Positions 1-7,118 of a stretch of 64,000 bases of DNA are shown one piece after another. The notes under the pieces are model-generated. The model did no database searches. It was not told the DNA's origin and worked only from the letters and a program-made list of their open reading frames with translations. The stretch is from Litoribrevibacter euphylliae (lineage in GTDB: Bacteria > Pseudomonadota > Gammaproteobacteria > Pseudomonadales > Litoribrevibacteraceae). The stretch is from positions 124,001 through 188,000 of the forward strand of contig NZ_JBHRSZ010000007.1 in the NCBI RefSeq assembly GCF_042646085.1, read 5' to 3'. The position numbers and the translations under genes were made by a program. Every line of letters starts with the position of its first letter. Positions within the stretch are counted from its first letter, which is position 1.

Positions 1-318
1 TTAGATATTGTACAGAGAGGTACAGCCAATAATTTACTGGCTCAACAATCCGGTTACGGCAATCAGATAACAGCCAGTCAGTTTGGCTTGGAAAATGAAC
101 TTGAGCTTTCCCAGCAAGGTTATGAAAACAGCATCTATACCATGCAAGCTGGAACCTTGAACTACGCAAATATTATTCAGTCAGGTTATGACAACCTGGC
201 AGTTGTACAACAATTTGGCTATGGGAACTCGGCAACGATCGAGCAGTACGGAACCGGCCATCAGGCAGCGATTACCCAATACGGCCACAACCAAATCGCT
301 GTCGTAAAGCAGTACTAA
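1..318 (+). CDS. csgB: CsgB-like minor curlin, 5' end cut by window edge
   Basis: The reading frame is open from base 1, so the signal peptide and true start lie left of the window; the visible part is 105 codons plus TAA. It consists almost wholly of about ten units of roughly 11 residues ending in Q, with the G-x-x-N-x-A-x-I-x-Q curlin signature (for example GYGNSATIEQ). Curlin repeats are known to fold as stacked beta strands in extracellular amyloid. The tyrosine-rich units and position directly before a CsgA-like gene suggest the nucleator CsgB; the nucleator versus major subunit distinction is inference. The next gene starts 37 bases downstream, so co-transcription is likely. Confidence 0.8.
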   Translation, partial: LDIVQRGTANNLLAQQSGYGNQITASQFGLENELELSQQGYENSIYTMQAGTLNYANIIQSGYDNLAVVQQFGYGNSATIEQYGTGHQAAITQYGHNQIAVVKQY

Positions 319-355
319 AACAATAATTTACTTCGAGATAACCGAGGAAACAAAA

Positions 356-2011
356 ATGAAAAACTTAACTCCATTAGCGTTAGCTATTGCTCTTGCTTCA
401 GGCTCTGCATTCGCAGGCACTAACAACCAAGCATCTGTCAATCAAGATGGCAATGACAACTACGCGTCTGTTGATCAATCAGTAAACAGCCAAGACAATT
501 CTGCATCTATTGCACAAGAAGGTAACGAGAACAGCTCTTCAATTGCTCAAGCAAGCACTTCAGAAGCTGAAGCAACGTCTCTCCAAATCGGCAACAACAA
601 TACCTCTACCATCACCCAAACAACTCAAACTTCCGGCTCTTTGGCATCTGTTACTTCTGAAGGTAACAGTAACGAAGCTACCATTACTCAAGAAGTTAAT
701 AACGGTGATGCGCTTGCAACTGTTGACCAAGTAGGTGACGCTAACATTGCTACCATTTCTCAAAACGATGGCGATCAAGCAATCTCTACCATTTACCAAG
801 AAGGTAATGGCAACACCGCTACTATCGACAACTACTGGTCTGACTTCGCAAACGCATCTATTGACCAGGTAGCAGGTAACGGTAATAACGCTCTTATTAG
901 CCAAAACAACTCTGACGGTGCAACGGCTGAAATCCGTCAAAGCCTAGGTGATGGTAACAGCGCGACCATCAACCAAAACACTGGCAGCTTCAGCTATGCG
1001 CCAGAAGCCACTTTCGCAAGCATCGATCAAGAAGGTAATGGCAACTTGGCATTAATAGATCAAGGTAACCTAGCTAACTCGGCTGAAGTTATGCAAATTG
1101 GTGACAACAACAACGCTACAGTTAATCAACTAGCATCTTCGAGCTCTACTTCTATTATTCTTCAAGCTGGTTTTGGTAACACAGCAACGACCACTCAAGC
1201 TGGTAGCAACCAAAACGCGAATGTTGAGCAAGATGGTGAATCAAACCTAGCAAGCATTGACCAATCAGGTGAATCAAACCTAGCTGATACTTACCAGAAC
1301 GGCACTAATAACAGTGCAACCGTTTCTCAAGCTGATTTCTCTAACGAAACAACAGTTGAGCAACTAGGTTCTGACAACCTAGCAACAGTCACTCAGATTG
1401 GTACAGATAACATTGCTGATGTAGCGCAAGACGGTGCTCTTAACAACGCGACGATCGATCAAGCAAACGAAAACAACATGGCTTCTGTTAATCAAACAGG
1501 TAATGGCAACATTGCAACCATCGATCAAACTGCATCTGTATCAGGTCTGGCGTCAGCGGAAGTAAATGGTGGCAACAACAACATGGCTACTATCACTCAA
1601 AACGGTGAGTTGAACGAAGCCGCTATTGTTAACAATGGCAGCGGTGCTATTGCTGAAATCACTCAGACTGGCAACAACAACGAAGCATGGGGCGGTACTT
1701 GGGGTACAGATACTACTCTTACTATCACTCAAACCGGTAACGACAACTACGCTTACGGTGATTCTTCAAGCAACGCATCTGACGTTGATATCACTCAGCT
1801 TGGTAACGAAAACTACGCAATGGTTGAATCTTTCTGGGGCCAGGGCAACGACCTTGACGTTCTTCAACAAGGCGACAACCTAACTGCTAACGTATACAGC
1901 AACGGTGACTTCAACACTGCTACCGTTACTCAGTATGAGTCATTCAACACTACGGATGTGACTCAACTAGGTAATGGCAACACTGCTGTTGTAGTTCAAG
2001 GTCAACTATAA
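356..2011 (+). CDS. csgA: Giant CsgA-like curlin (551 aa, about 45 strand units)
   Basis: Secreted amyloid fibre subunit. A Sec signal peptide covers residues 1-20 (cleavage after AFA) and GAGGAAA at 343-349 is the ribosome binding site. The rest is about 45 units near 11 residues long with consensus x-G-N-x-N-x-A-T-I-x-Q, equal to roughly 22 curlin hairpins; Escherichia coli CsgA has five in about 151 residues. Alternating units are canonical (IGNNNTSTITQ) and variable. Some carry unusual Trp/Tyr-rich insertions (around residues 160 and 440-500). The protein is very poor in Lys, Arg and Cys. It lies between the csgB-like gene and a second curlin gene, separated from the latter by a hairpin. 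Function as a fibre subunit is inferred from family membership. Confidence 0.9.
   Translation: MKNLTPLALAIALASGSAFAGTNNQASVNQDGNDNYASVDQSVNSQDNSASIAQEGNENSSSIAQASTSEAEATSLQIGNNNTSTITQTTQTSGSLASVTSEGNSNEATITQEVNNGDALATVDQVGDANIATISQNDGDQAISTIYQEGNGNTATIDNYWSDFANASIDQVAGNGNNALISQNNSDGATAEIRQSLGDGNSATINQNTGSFSYAPEATFASIDQEGNGNLALIDQGNLANSAEVMQIGDNNNATVNQLASSSSTSIILQAGFGNTATTTQAGSNQNANVEQDGESNLASIDQSGESNLADTYQNGTNNSATVSQADFSNETTVEQLGSDNLATVTQIGTDNIADVAQDGALNNATIDQANENNMASVNQTGNGNIATIDQTASVSGLASAEVNGGNNNMATITQNGELNEAAIVNNGSGAIAEITQTGNNNEAWGGTWGTDTTLTITQTGNDNYAYGDSSSNASDVDITQLGNENYAMVESFWGQGNDLDVLQQGDNLTANVYSNGDFNTATVTQYESFNTTDVTQLGNGNTAVVVQGQL
422..2005 (+). repeat. In-frame degenerate 33-base repeat array encoding curlin strands
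   Basis: The coding sequence is built from degenerate units of about 33 bases (11 codons), with recurring words such as GGTAATGGCAAC. Most units have diverged at DNA level. One pair is nearly fresh: the 17-base word GGTGAATCAAACCTAGC occurs at 1235-1251 and again at 1268-1284, exactly 33 bases apart, encoding GESNLA twice. This suggests growth of the gene by duplication of single strand units. Confidence 0.8.
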
Positions 2012-2032
2012 GAAGACTTTGAGTTGTACATG

Positions 2033-2055
2033 AGCCGCTCTTAGGAGCGGCTTTG
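2033..2055 (+). terminator. Hairpin between two curlin genes (attenuator or weak terminator)
   Basis: Perfect 8-bp stem: AGCCGCTC at 2033-2040 pairs with GAGCGGCT at 2045-2052 around a TTAG loop. Only TTTG follows, so termination would be partial. It lies 21 bases after the giant curlin stop and 37 bases before the next start, which suits attenuation or protection of the upstream mRNA end. Confidence 0.55.
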
Positions 2056-2088
2056 TCGTCTCTACAAGATTGTAGAAGGAAAAAAGTC

Positions 2089-3192
2089 ATGACAATAAAA
2101 CCTCTGTCTTTAGCCATTGCGATTTGCACGGCAAGTACTGCATTTGCAGATAATCAAGTAACCGCTGTTCAACAGGGTGACAATAACTACTTGTCTGCAA
2201 AGCAGCTGAATACACAAGATGCCAGTGCATTCATTGATCAAGCAGGTGAGCGTAACCGAGCTAATCTACTGCAACGCCGTACCATCAACAGTGAAGCGCA
2301 ACAAACACAAGTAGGTGATCGCAACCGTTCCACTGTTCACCAACAAACTGGCGACAATGTGTTTGCTTCAACCCATCAAGAAGGTTCTCGTAACCGCGCA
2401 CTTATTTATCAAACAAGCCAACCAGAGAGCTTGGATGCCAGCATTAACCAGTTTGGTACTAAAAACTATGCGCGTATCGATCAAAACCAACAGACTCACT
2501 TCAGCTCTGCATCCGTTAATCAAAGCGGTCTAAACAACTACGCTGCATTACGTCAGACCGGTGATGCTCTGAACCTTAACTTGACTCAGTCAGGTGAAGA
2601 CAACGCCGTCTATGCCTCGAATAAAGTCGGTGACTTTGACGGCGGCCAGTACGGCCAAGATCTTTCCGCATACATTTCTCAAACAGGCAACGGTCAAGTA
2701 CTGAACTTCATTCAAACCGGTGACTTCCAGTCAGCGAACCTCAGTCAAGTTGGTGATACCAACGTTACAACCTTTTCACAGCAAGGCACTCTAAATACAG
2801 CGCTCTTTGCTCAAGAAGGTACAAATAGCCAGGCAAGTATTATTCAAGACGGTTCCGATAACAGTCTTGAATACTTTCAATCTGGCGACAATAACCTACT
2901 TACCATCAATCAAATTGGTAACGGAAACGAACTTGTAGGTGAATCCATTGGTTCTGATCAAGAGGTAATCTCCAATCAGACGGGTGACAATTTGCTTGCA
3001 GAAGTGTTTCAGGAAGCGGGCAGCCTGAGTGATGCGATTATTGATCAATCCGGTGAGAACAATTACATATATGTGAATCAAGCCGGTCATGATCACATTG
3101 CTCACATCACTCAATCCGATGGTCAACAAAACGCCTTCGTGATGCAAACCGGTTCTGGCAATATAGCGACCATTACTCAAGGCTCGATGTAA
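2089..3192 (+). CDS. Second CsgA-like curlin (367 aa)
   Basis: Exported curlin-repeat protein. The start is set at ATG 2089, preceded by AGAAGGA at 2074-2080 and followed by a Sec signal peptide of 20 residues ending AFA; an in-frame TTG at 2053 would overlap the hairpin and displace the signal. About 29 strand units follow, many ending in Q with central G-x-x-N (for example SGENNYIYVNQ and TGSGNIATITQ). Early units are richer in Arg (GERNRANLLQ, GDRNRSTVHQ) than those of its neighbour, so the two may have different surface charge. It is probably a second fibre subunit; a capping or linking role cannot be excluded. Confidence 0.85.
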   Translation: MTIKPLSLAIAICTASTAFADNQVTAVQQGDNNYLSAKQLNTQDASAFIDQAGERNRANLLQRRTINSEAQQTQVGDRNRSTVHQQTGDNVFASTHQEGSRNRALIYQTSQPESLDASINQFGTKNYARIDQNQQTHFSSASVNQSGLNNYAALRQTGDALNLNLTQSGEDNAVYASNKVGDFDGGQYGQDLSAYISQTGNGQVLNFIQTGDFQSANLSQVGDTNVTTFSQQGTLNTALFAQEGTNSQASIIQDGSDNSLEYFQSGDNNLLTINQIGNGNELVGESIGSDQEVISNQTGDNLLAEVFQEAGSLSDAIIDQSGENNYIYVNQAGHDHIAHITQSDGQQNAFVMQTGSGNIATITQGSM

Positions 3193-3209
3193 TAGGTGCG
3201 GAACCAAAC

Positions 3210-3238
3210 AGGATGCTCCTACCTCTAAGGAGTATCCT
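3210..3238 (+). other. Intergenic hairpin before csgH
   Basis: An 11-bp stem with one G-U pair: AGGATGCTCCT at 3210-3220 and AGGAGTATCCT at 3228-3238, with a 7-base loop. No T run follows. It lies between the second curlin stop and the csgH ribosome binding site (GGGAAGAG near 3250), so it may stabilise the upstream message or lower csgH expression. Confidence 0.5.
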
Positions 3239-3258
3239 GACTCCATAAGGGAAGAGAA

Positions 3259-3627
3259 ATGAACACAGTTAAAATACCGTCACTGACCTTATCTCTTCTT
3301 TTCATTCTTAGTGTATTTGCCGCCAAGGTGACTGCTATGGAAATAGAGTTCAATCAAATACTAGAAGACAATCTTCTCACAGTTCAACCCACCGCCGTAT
3401 GCGATTGTCAACAAACCTTTATTTATAAACTCACATCAAAGAAAAGCGGCTCTTCAGGTACCAGCACCAGTAGCCAATCAGGACGATTTGATACTCAACC
3501 AAACCAACCAACAGAACTGTCCTTGTTGCGTTTCAACATTTCAGCTGACAGCCAATATAAGTTGGAGCTCACAGTTACCGATATAGAAGGTAAACTGATG
3601 GCAGAAAAGACACTAGAGTACCCTTAA
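3259..3627 (+). CDS. csgH: CsgH/CsgC-like curli accessory protein
   Basis: Small periplasmic protein of 122 residues with a Sec signal (cleavage near residue 26, VTA|ME). The mature part of about 96 residues is predicted mostly beta and carries a C-x-C motif (C48-D-C50). That motif, the size and the place inside a curlin cluster match the CsgC/CsgH family. Family members are small Ig-like-fold proteins that inhibit premature curlin aggregation in the periplasm. A GGGAAGAG ribosome binding site lies just upstream. The family call rests on CxC, length and context, since overall similarity in this family is low. Confidence 0.75.
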   Translation: MNTVKIPSLTLSLLFILSVFAAKVTAMEIEFNQILEDNLLTVQPTAVCDCQQTFIYKLTSKKSGSSGTSTSSQSGRFDTQPNQPTELSLLRFNISADSQYKLELTVTDIEGKLMAEKTLEYP

Positions 3628-3745
3628 CCCCCTCCTATTACTAACTCAGTAATATCAAAAATCATACCTCTTCTATAGCTCATATCTGCAACAGTATTTC
3701 TAATTACCACCTGTCCGTTCAAGCTAATTTCTCAGCCCAATCTCA

Positions 3746-3751
3746 TATACT
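3746..3751 (+). promoter_or_regulatory. Possible -10 element for the second csgB-like unit
   Basis: TATACT at 3746-3751 lies in the 194-base gap after csgH, 70 bases before the next start. No convincing -35 box is visible at 16-18 bases, so this is weak support for a separate promoter. Confidence 0.25.
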
Positions 3752-3821
3752 TTAGTTACCACTCGGATCACTCATAACTAATTACTTTATGTATTCGAGC
3801 AGAGAATGCGAGGCAGTCACA

Positions 3822-4313
3822 ATGGAATTGCCAAGGGTTGGTGTACTTATCTTTTTGGCAAACGCCATTTGTTGTCATGCTCAAGATTTGCTTCCTGATC
3901 CCAGATATTCAGGAATTGAATTTGACCGAGCTTATAACGCATTTGGAGGAAATCATTCGATAGACGTCTACCAAGACGGCTCAGAAAATTTCCTACACAG
4001 TTATCAGGTTGGCCATTCAAATGATGCATCTGTATTTCAAAGTGGTTACTTGAATCAGATAAGACTTTTACAAACAGGCATTCAACATTTTGCAGACATA
4101 CAACAGCGAGGTACCAATAACCAGTTAACGAACATTCAAATCGGCATTCATCACATGGTTAATGTCATTCAGGAGGGTCAGAACAATCGGGCATACATTC
4201 TTCAAGTAGGCGCATGGAATCGAGCCGAAATACATCAAAGAGGGAGTAACTTAAATGTGTCAGTAAGGCAATACGGTGCATTTCATGACACTTATATATT
4301 ACAAACTAACTAA
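3822..4313 (+). CDS. CsgB-like minor curlin (163 aa)
   Basis: Complete curlin of near-standard length. The chosen ATG at 3822 has GAGG at 3810-3813; an upstream in-frame ATG at 3789 lacks a good site and would extend the signal peptide. Signal peptide residues 1-20 end CHA|QD. About eleven strand units follow, with conserved G-x-x-N/H and final Q (for example EGQNNRAYILQ, VGAWNRAEIHQ), giving about five hairpins as in Escherichia coli CsgB. Richness in His, Tyr, Arg and Ile compared with the Ala/Thr-rich CsgA-like neighbours suggests a nucleator or surface anchor. The next curlin starts 24 bases downstream, so these two form a csgB-csgA-like pair. Confidence 0.82.
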   Translation: MELPRVGVLIFLANAICCHAQDLLPDPRYSGIEFDRAYNAFGGNHSIDVYQDGSENFLHSYQVGHSNDASVFQSGYLNQIRLLQTGIQHFADIQQRGTNNQLTNIQIGIHHMVNVIQEGQNNRAYILQVGAWNRAEIHQRGSNLNVSVRQYGAFHDTYILQTN

Positions 4314-4337
4314 CAGAGATAAATCGAGGGTAGAATC

Positions 4338-5390
4338 ATGAGAAAAATAACCCTTTTAGCCCTATCCATTGCAGCCAGTTCGCAAGCTTTTGCGGCAGGC
4401 AGCACCGCCACCGTCACTCAAACCGGTGGTACAAACACGGCAGCGGTCACGCAAACGGCAGTTAGTGCGGCCGAAGCTACAGTCACACAAGACGGTGATC
4501 TAAACTCTGCAACTGTACTGCAAGAGAGTAGCGTCCTGCCTATGTATGCAATTATTGATACAACTGGTACCGGTAACAGTGCTGATATTCATCAAAGAGA
4601 CTCTTGGCTTTCAACCTCTGAAATCTACCAAGATGGCTCGGATAATACCGCTGAAATCGACCAAGTAGACATTTCGGACTTCACTCTTGCATCCATCAAT
4701 CAGTTGGGCGGTACATCGCTGGATAGTGCTTACATTTCACAAGATCATGCTCACACATCAACCGCTACTGTTTATCAGCTCTCTAACTTTGGGGCGTTAA
4801 ATACTGCGACCATTGTTCAAGATGATGCGGATGATTCCACAGCAACGATCACACAAAGCGCGACTCAAGGCGACACAGCCACCATTACACAAACCGGTGA
4901 CTTCCTAACCGCAACCATCCTACAGGATGACTCCTGGTTCTCAAGTGCAGGCATACATCAATTAGGGGAAGAGAATACAGCAACAATTACACAAACATCC
5001 ATCAGTGACTTCACATCGGCGACTGTCAGCCAAGACGGTATGTTCTTAATGGCCACGGTTGATCAAACCTTTGCGATCGGCTCTACCGTTATGGTGACTC
5101 AATTTGGTGAAGAGAACGTCGCAACTGTCTCGCAGACCAGCGACTCCAGTTTGGTGGATACCTTCCAAACGGATTCACTTAATGAGTTGGATGTCACACA
5201 AGACGGTGCATACAACACTACAGACATTGATCAATTTGGCACAGAACAAATGGCTACTGTAGTACAAACCGGGGTAGGAGCTTCAGGTTCCGGCAACTTG
5301 GTCAGTGTCACTCAGTCAGGTGCATTGAACACAGCTACCGTGGTTCAAGGTGGAGGTGGCGGTAATACAGCCATCGTCGCACAATTCTAA
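4338..5390 (+). CDS. Third CsgA-like curlin (350 aa)
   Basis: Exported curlin-repeat protein. GAGGG at 4326-4330 precedes the ATG, and a Sec signal of 19 residues ends AFA|AG. About 28 strand units follow, rich in Thr, Ala, Asp and Val (ATVTQ, ATITQ, ADIHQ endings). It is more acidic and has fewer Asn ladders than the 551-residue paralogue: many units begin with D-D or T-S rather than G-N. The last unit is Gly-rich. It follows the second csgB-like gene and is closed by a strong terminator, so it ends the locus. A fibre subunit role is inferred from the repeats. Confidence 0.87.
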   Translation: MRKITLLALSIAASSQAFAAGSTATVTQTGGTNTAAVTQTAVSAAEATVTQDGDLNSATVLQESSVLPMYAIIDTTGTGNSADIHQRDSWLSTSEIYQDGSDNTAEIDQVDISDFTLASINQLGGTSLDSAYISQDHAHTSTATVYQLSNFGALNTATIVQDDADDSTATITQSATQGDTATITQTGDFLTATILQDDSWFSSAGIHQLGEENTATITQTSISDFTSATVSQDGMFLMATVDQTFAIGSTVMVTQFGEENVATVSQTSDSSLVDTFQTDSLNELDVTQDGAYNTTDIDQFGTEQMATVVQTGVGASGSGNLVSVTQSGALNTATVVQGGGGGNTAIVAQF

Positions 5391-5398
5391 CCTCTCTC

Positions 5399-5427
5399 GC
5401 CTGCCCTTCATGGGCAGGCTTTTCTTT
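5399..5427 (+). terminator. Rho-independent terminator of the curlin locus
   Basis: GCCTGCCC at 5399-5406 pairs with GGGCAGGC at 5412-5419 around TTCAT, followed by TTTTCTTT. Confidence 0.85.
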
Positions 5428-5624
5428 ACCTTACCTCATACAAAAACCAATCAAATCACTAAGCCTTTCTTTCACTTTCGGAATCCGCGATAATTCCGCG
5501 CTACTGATTAATGTACGAGCAGACCATTACTCTTTAATAAGAGCACTTAATCAGCAGTGCTTGAGATACAGTGCTTAATAATACGTACTTAATAAAAGTA
5601 GCATTCGGGTTAGAAACGATTCTT

Positions 5625-7112
5625 ATGAAATACAACGATTTGCGAGACTTCATCGACGCTCTCGAAAAAAGCGGCGATCTGGTTCGGGTAAAAGCAGAAG
5701 TTGATCCCAACCTTGAAATGACTGAAATCTGTGACCGGACATTAAGAGCAGGCGGACCAGCCATTCTCTTCGAAAACCCGAAAGGCTATGACATGCCAGT
5801 GTTGGCGAACCTCTTTGGTACACCACAACGCGTTGCTCAGGGCATGGGGCAAACCGACGTCACCGCATTGAGAGACATAGGGCAGTTACTCGCATTTCTT
5901 AAAGAACCTGAACCACCGAAAGGCCTAAAAGACGCCTGGTCGAAACTTCCGCTATTCAAACAAGTACTCAAAATGGGCCCAAAAGTGGTGTCCAAAGCCC
6001 CTTGTCAGGAGGTCGTCATTGAAGGTGAGGATGTTGACCTGACTAAGATTCCGATCCAAACCTGCTGGCCGGGTGACGCCGCACCGCTTGTGACCTGGCC
6101 TTTAGTCATTACCAAAGGGCCACACAAAGAACGCCAAAATTTGGGCATATATCGTCAGCAATTGATTGGTAAGAACAAGCTCATCATGCGCTGGTTGTCT
6201 CACCGTGGCGGAGCCTTAGATTTTAGAGAATGGCAAGAAACACACCCTGGTGAACCTTTCCCTGTGTCCGTAGCTCTCGGAGCAGACCCGGCGACTATTC
6301 TGGGAGCCGTGACTCCGGTTCCAGATACCTTATCGGAATACGCATTTGCCGGTTTACTCAGAGGCAGTAAAACCGAATTAGTAAAAAGCATCAGCAACGA
6401 TCTGCAAGTCCCGGCCAGTGCTGAAATCGTGCTGGAAGGGTACATTTACCCCGGTGAAATGGCCGACGAAGGGCCTTACGGTGACCACACCGGTTACTAC
6501 AACGAAGTAGATCAGTTCCCAGTATTCACCGTCGAGCGTATCACTCATCGTAAAAACCCGATTTATCACAGCACCTATACCGGTCGTCCTCCCGACGAGC
6601 CAGCAGTGTTAGGTGTAGCTCTGAACGAAGTATTTGTTCCAATCTTCCAAAAGCAATTCCCAGAAGTGGTCGATTTCTACCTACCACCCGAAGGCTGTTC
6701 TTATCGACTTGCAGTTGTGACTATGAAGAAACAATATCCGGGTCACGCCAAACGAGTGATGATGGGCGTTTGGTCGTTCCTTCGTCAATTCATGTACACC
6801 AAGTTTGTGATTGTCTGTGACGACGATGTGAATGCACGTGATTGGAATGATGTCATCTGGGCGATGACCACACGCATGGACCCGGCACGCGATACCGTGA
6901 TGATCGAAAATACCCCAATTGATTATCTCGATTTCGCCTCACCTGTGTCTGGATTAGGGTCCAAAATTGGCTTCGACGCCACCAACAAGTGGCAGGGTGA
7001 AACAGACCGAGAGTGGGGACGTCCGATTGAGAAAGATCCTGAGATAGTAGCTCGAATCGATGACATCTGGGATAGTTTGGGTATCGACTTACCTGACGGC
7101 AAGCCCTTTTAA
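5625..7112 (+). CDS. ubiD: UbiD, 4-hydroxy-3-polyprenylbenzoate decarboxylase
   Basis: Prenylated-FMN and metal-dependent decarboxylase that removes the carboxyl group of polyprenyl-hydroxybenzoate in ubiquinone synthesis. The start ATG at 5625 gives MKYNDLRDF, the typical N-terminus, and 495 residues, close to the 497 of Escherichia coli; an upstream in-frame start at 5571 adds 18 unrelated residues. Signatures visible are RAGGPAILFENP near residue 45, MRWLSHRGGALDF (cofactor binding region) and ADEGPYGDHTGYY with the conserved Glu. The stop lies 6 bases before a flavoprotein reductase, so the two are co-transcribed, comparable to the ubiD-fre neighbourhood of enterobacteria. It needs UbiX for its cofactor, which is not in this window. 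Confidence 0.95.
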   Translation: MKYNDLRDFIDALEKSGDLVRVKAEVDPNLEMTEICDRTLRAGGPAILFENPKGYDMPVLANLFGTPQRVAQGMGQTDVTALRDIGQLLAFLKEPEPPKGLKDAWSKLPLFKQVLKMGPKVVSKAPCQEVVIEGEDVDLTKIPIQTCWPGDAAPLVTWPLVITKGPHKERQNLGIYRQQLIGKNKLIMRWLSHRGGALDFREWQETHPGEPFPVSVALGADPATILGAVTPVPDTLSEYAFAGLLRGSKTELVKSISNDLQVPASAEIVLEGYIYPGEMADEGPYGDHTGYYNEVDQFPVFTVERITHRKNPIYHSTYTGRPPDEPAVLGVALNEVFVPIFQKQFPEVVDFYLPPEGCSYRLAVVTMKKQYPGHAKRVMMGVWSFLRQFMYTKFVIVCDDDVNARDWNDVIWAMTTRMDPARDTVMIENTPIDYLDFASPVSGLGSKIGFDATNKWQGETDREWGRPIEKDPEIVARIDDIWDSLGIDLPDGKPF

Positions 7113-7118
7113 AGACGG

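Noticed and set aside
560..940. Antisense 126-residue reading frame inside the giant curlin
   Set aside because: Open only because the repeat composition on the other strand lacks stops; no ribosome binding site and no recognisable protein.
356..2011. CRISPR-like regular repeats
   Set aside because: The period of about 33 bases comes from 11-codon in-frame curlin units; the units are degenerate and there are no unique spacers.
2053..2088. Upstream TTG start for the second curlin
   Set aside because: It lies in the hairpin and would place 12 residues before an otherwise perfect signal peptide.
2896..3246. Antisense 116-residue reading frame across the second curlin and the hairpin
   Set aside because: Same repeat-driven shadow; its start lies in the intergenic hairpin.
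5479..5498. CGGAAT/ATTCCG inverted repeat upstream of ubiD
   Set aside because: Short arms and no known matching regulator; could be chance.
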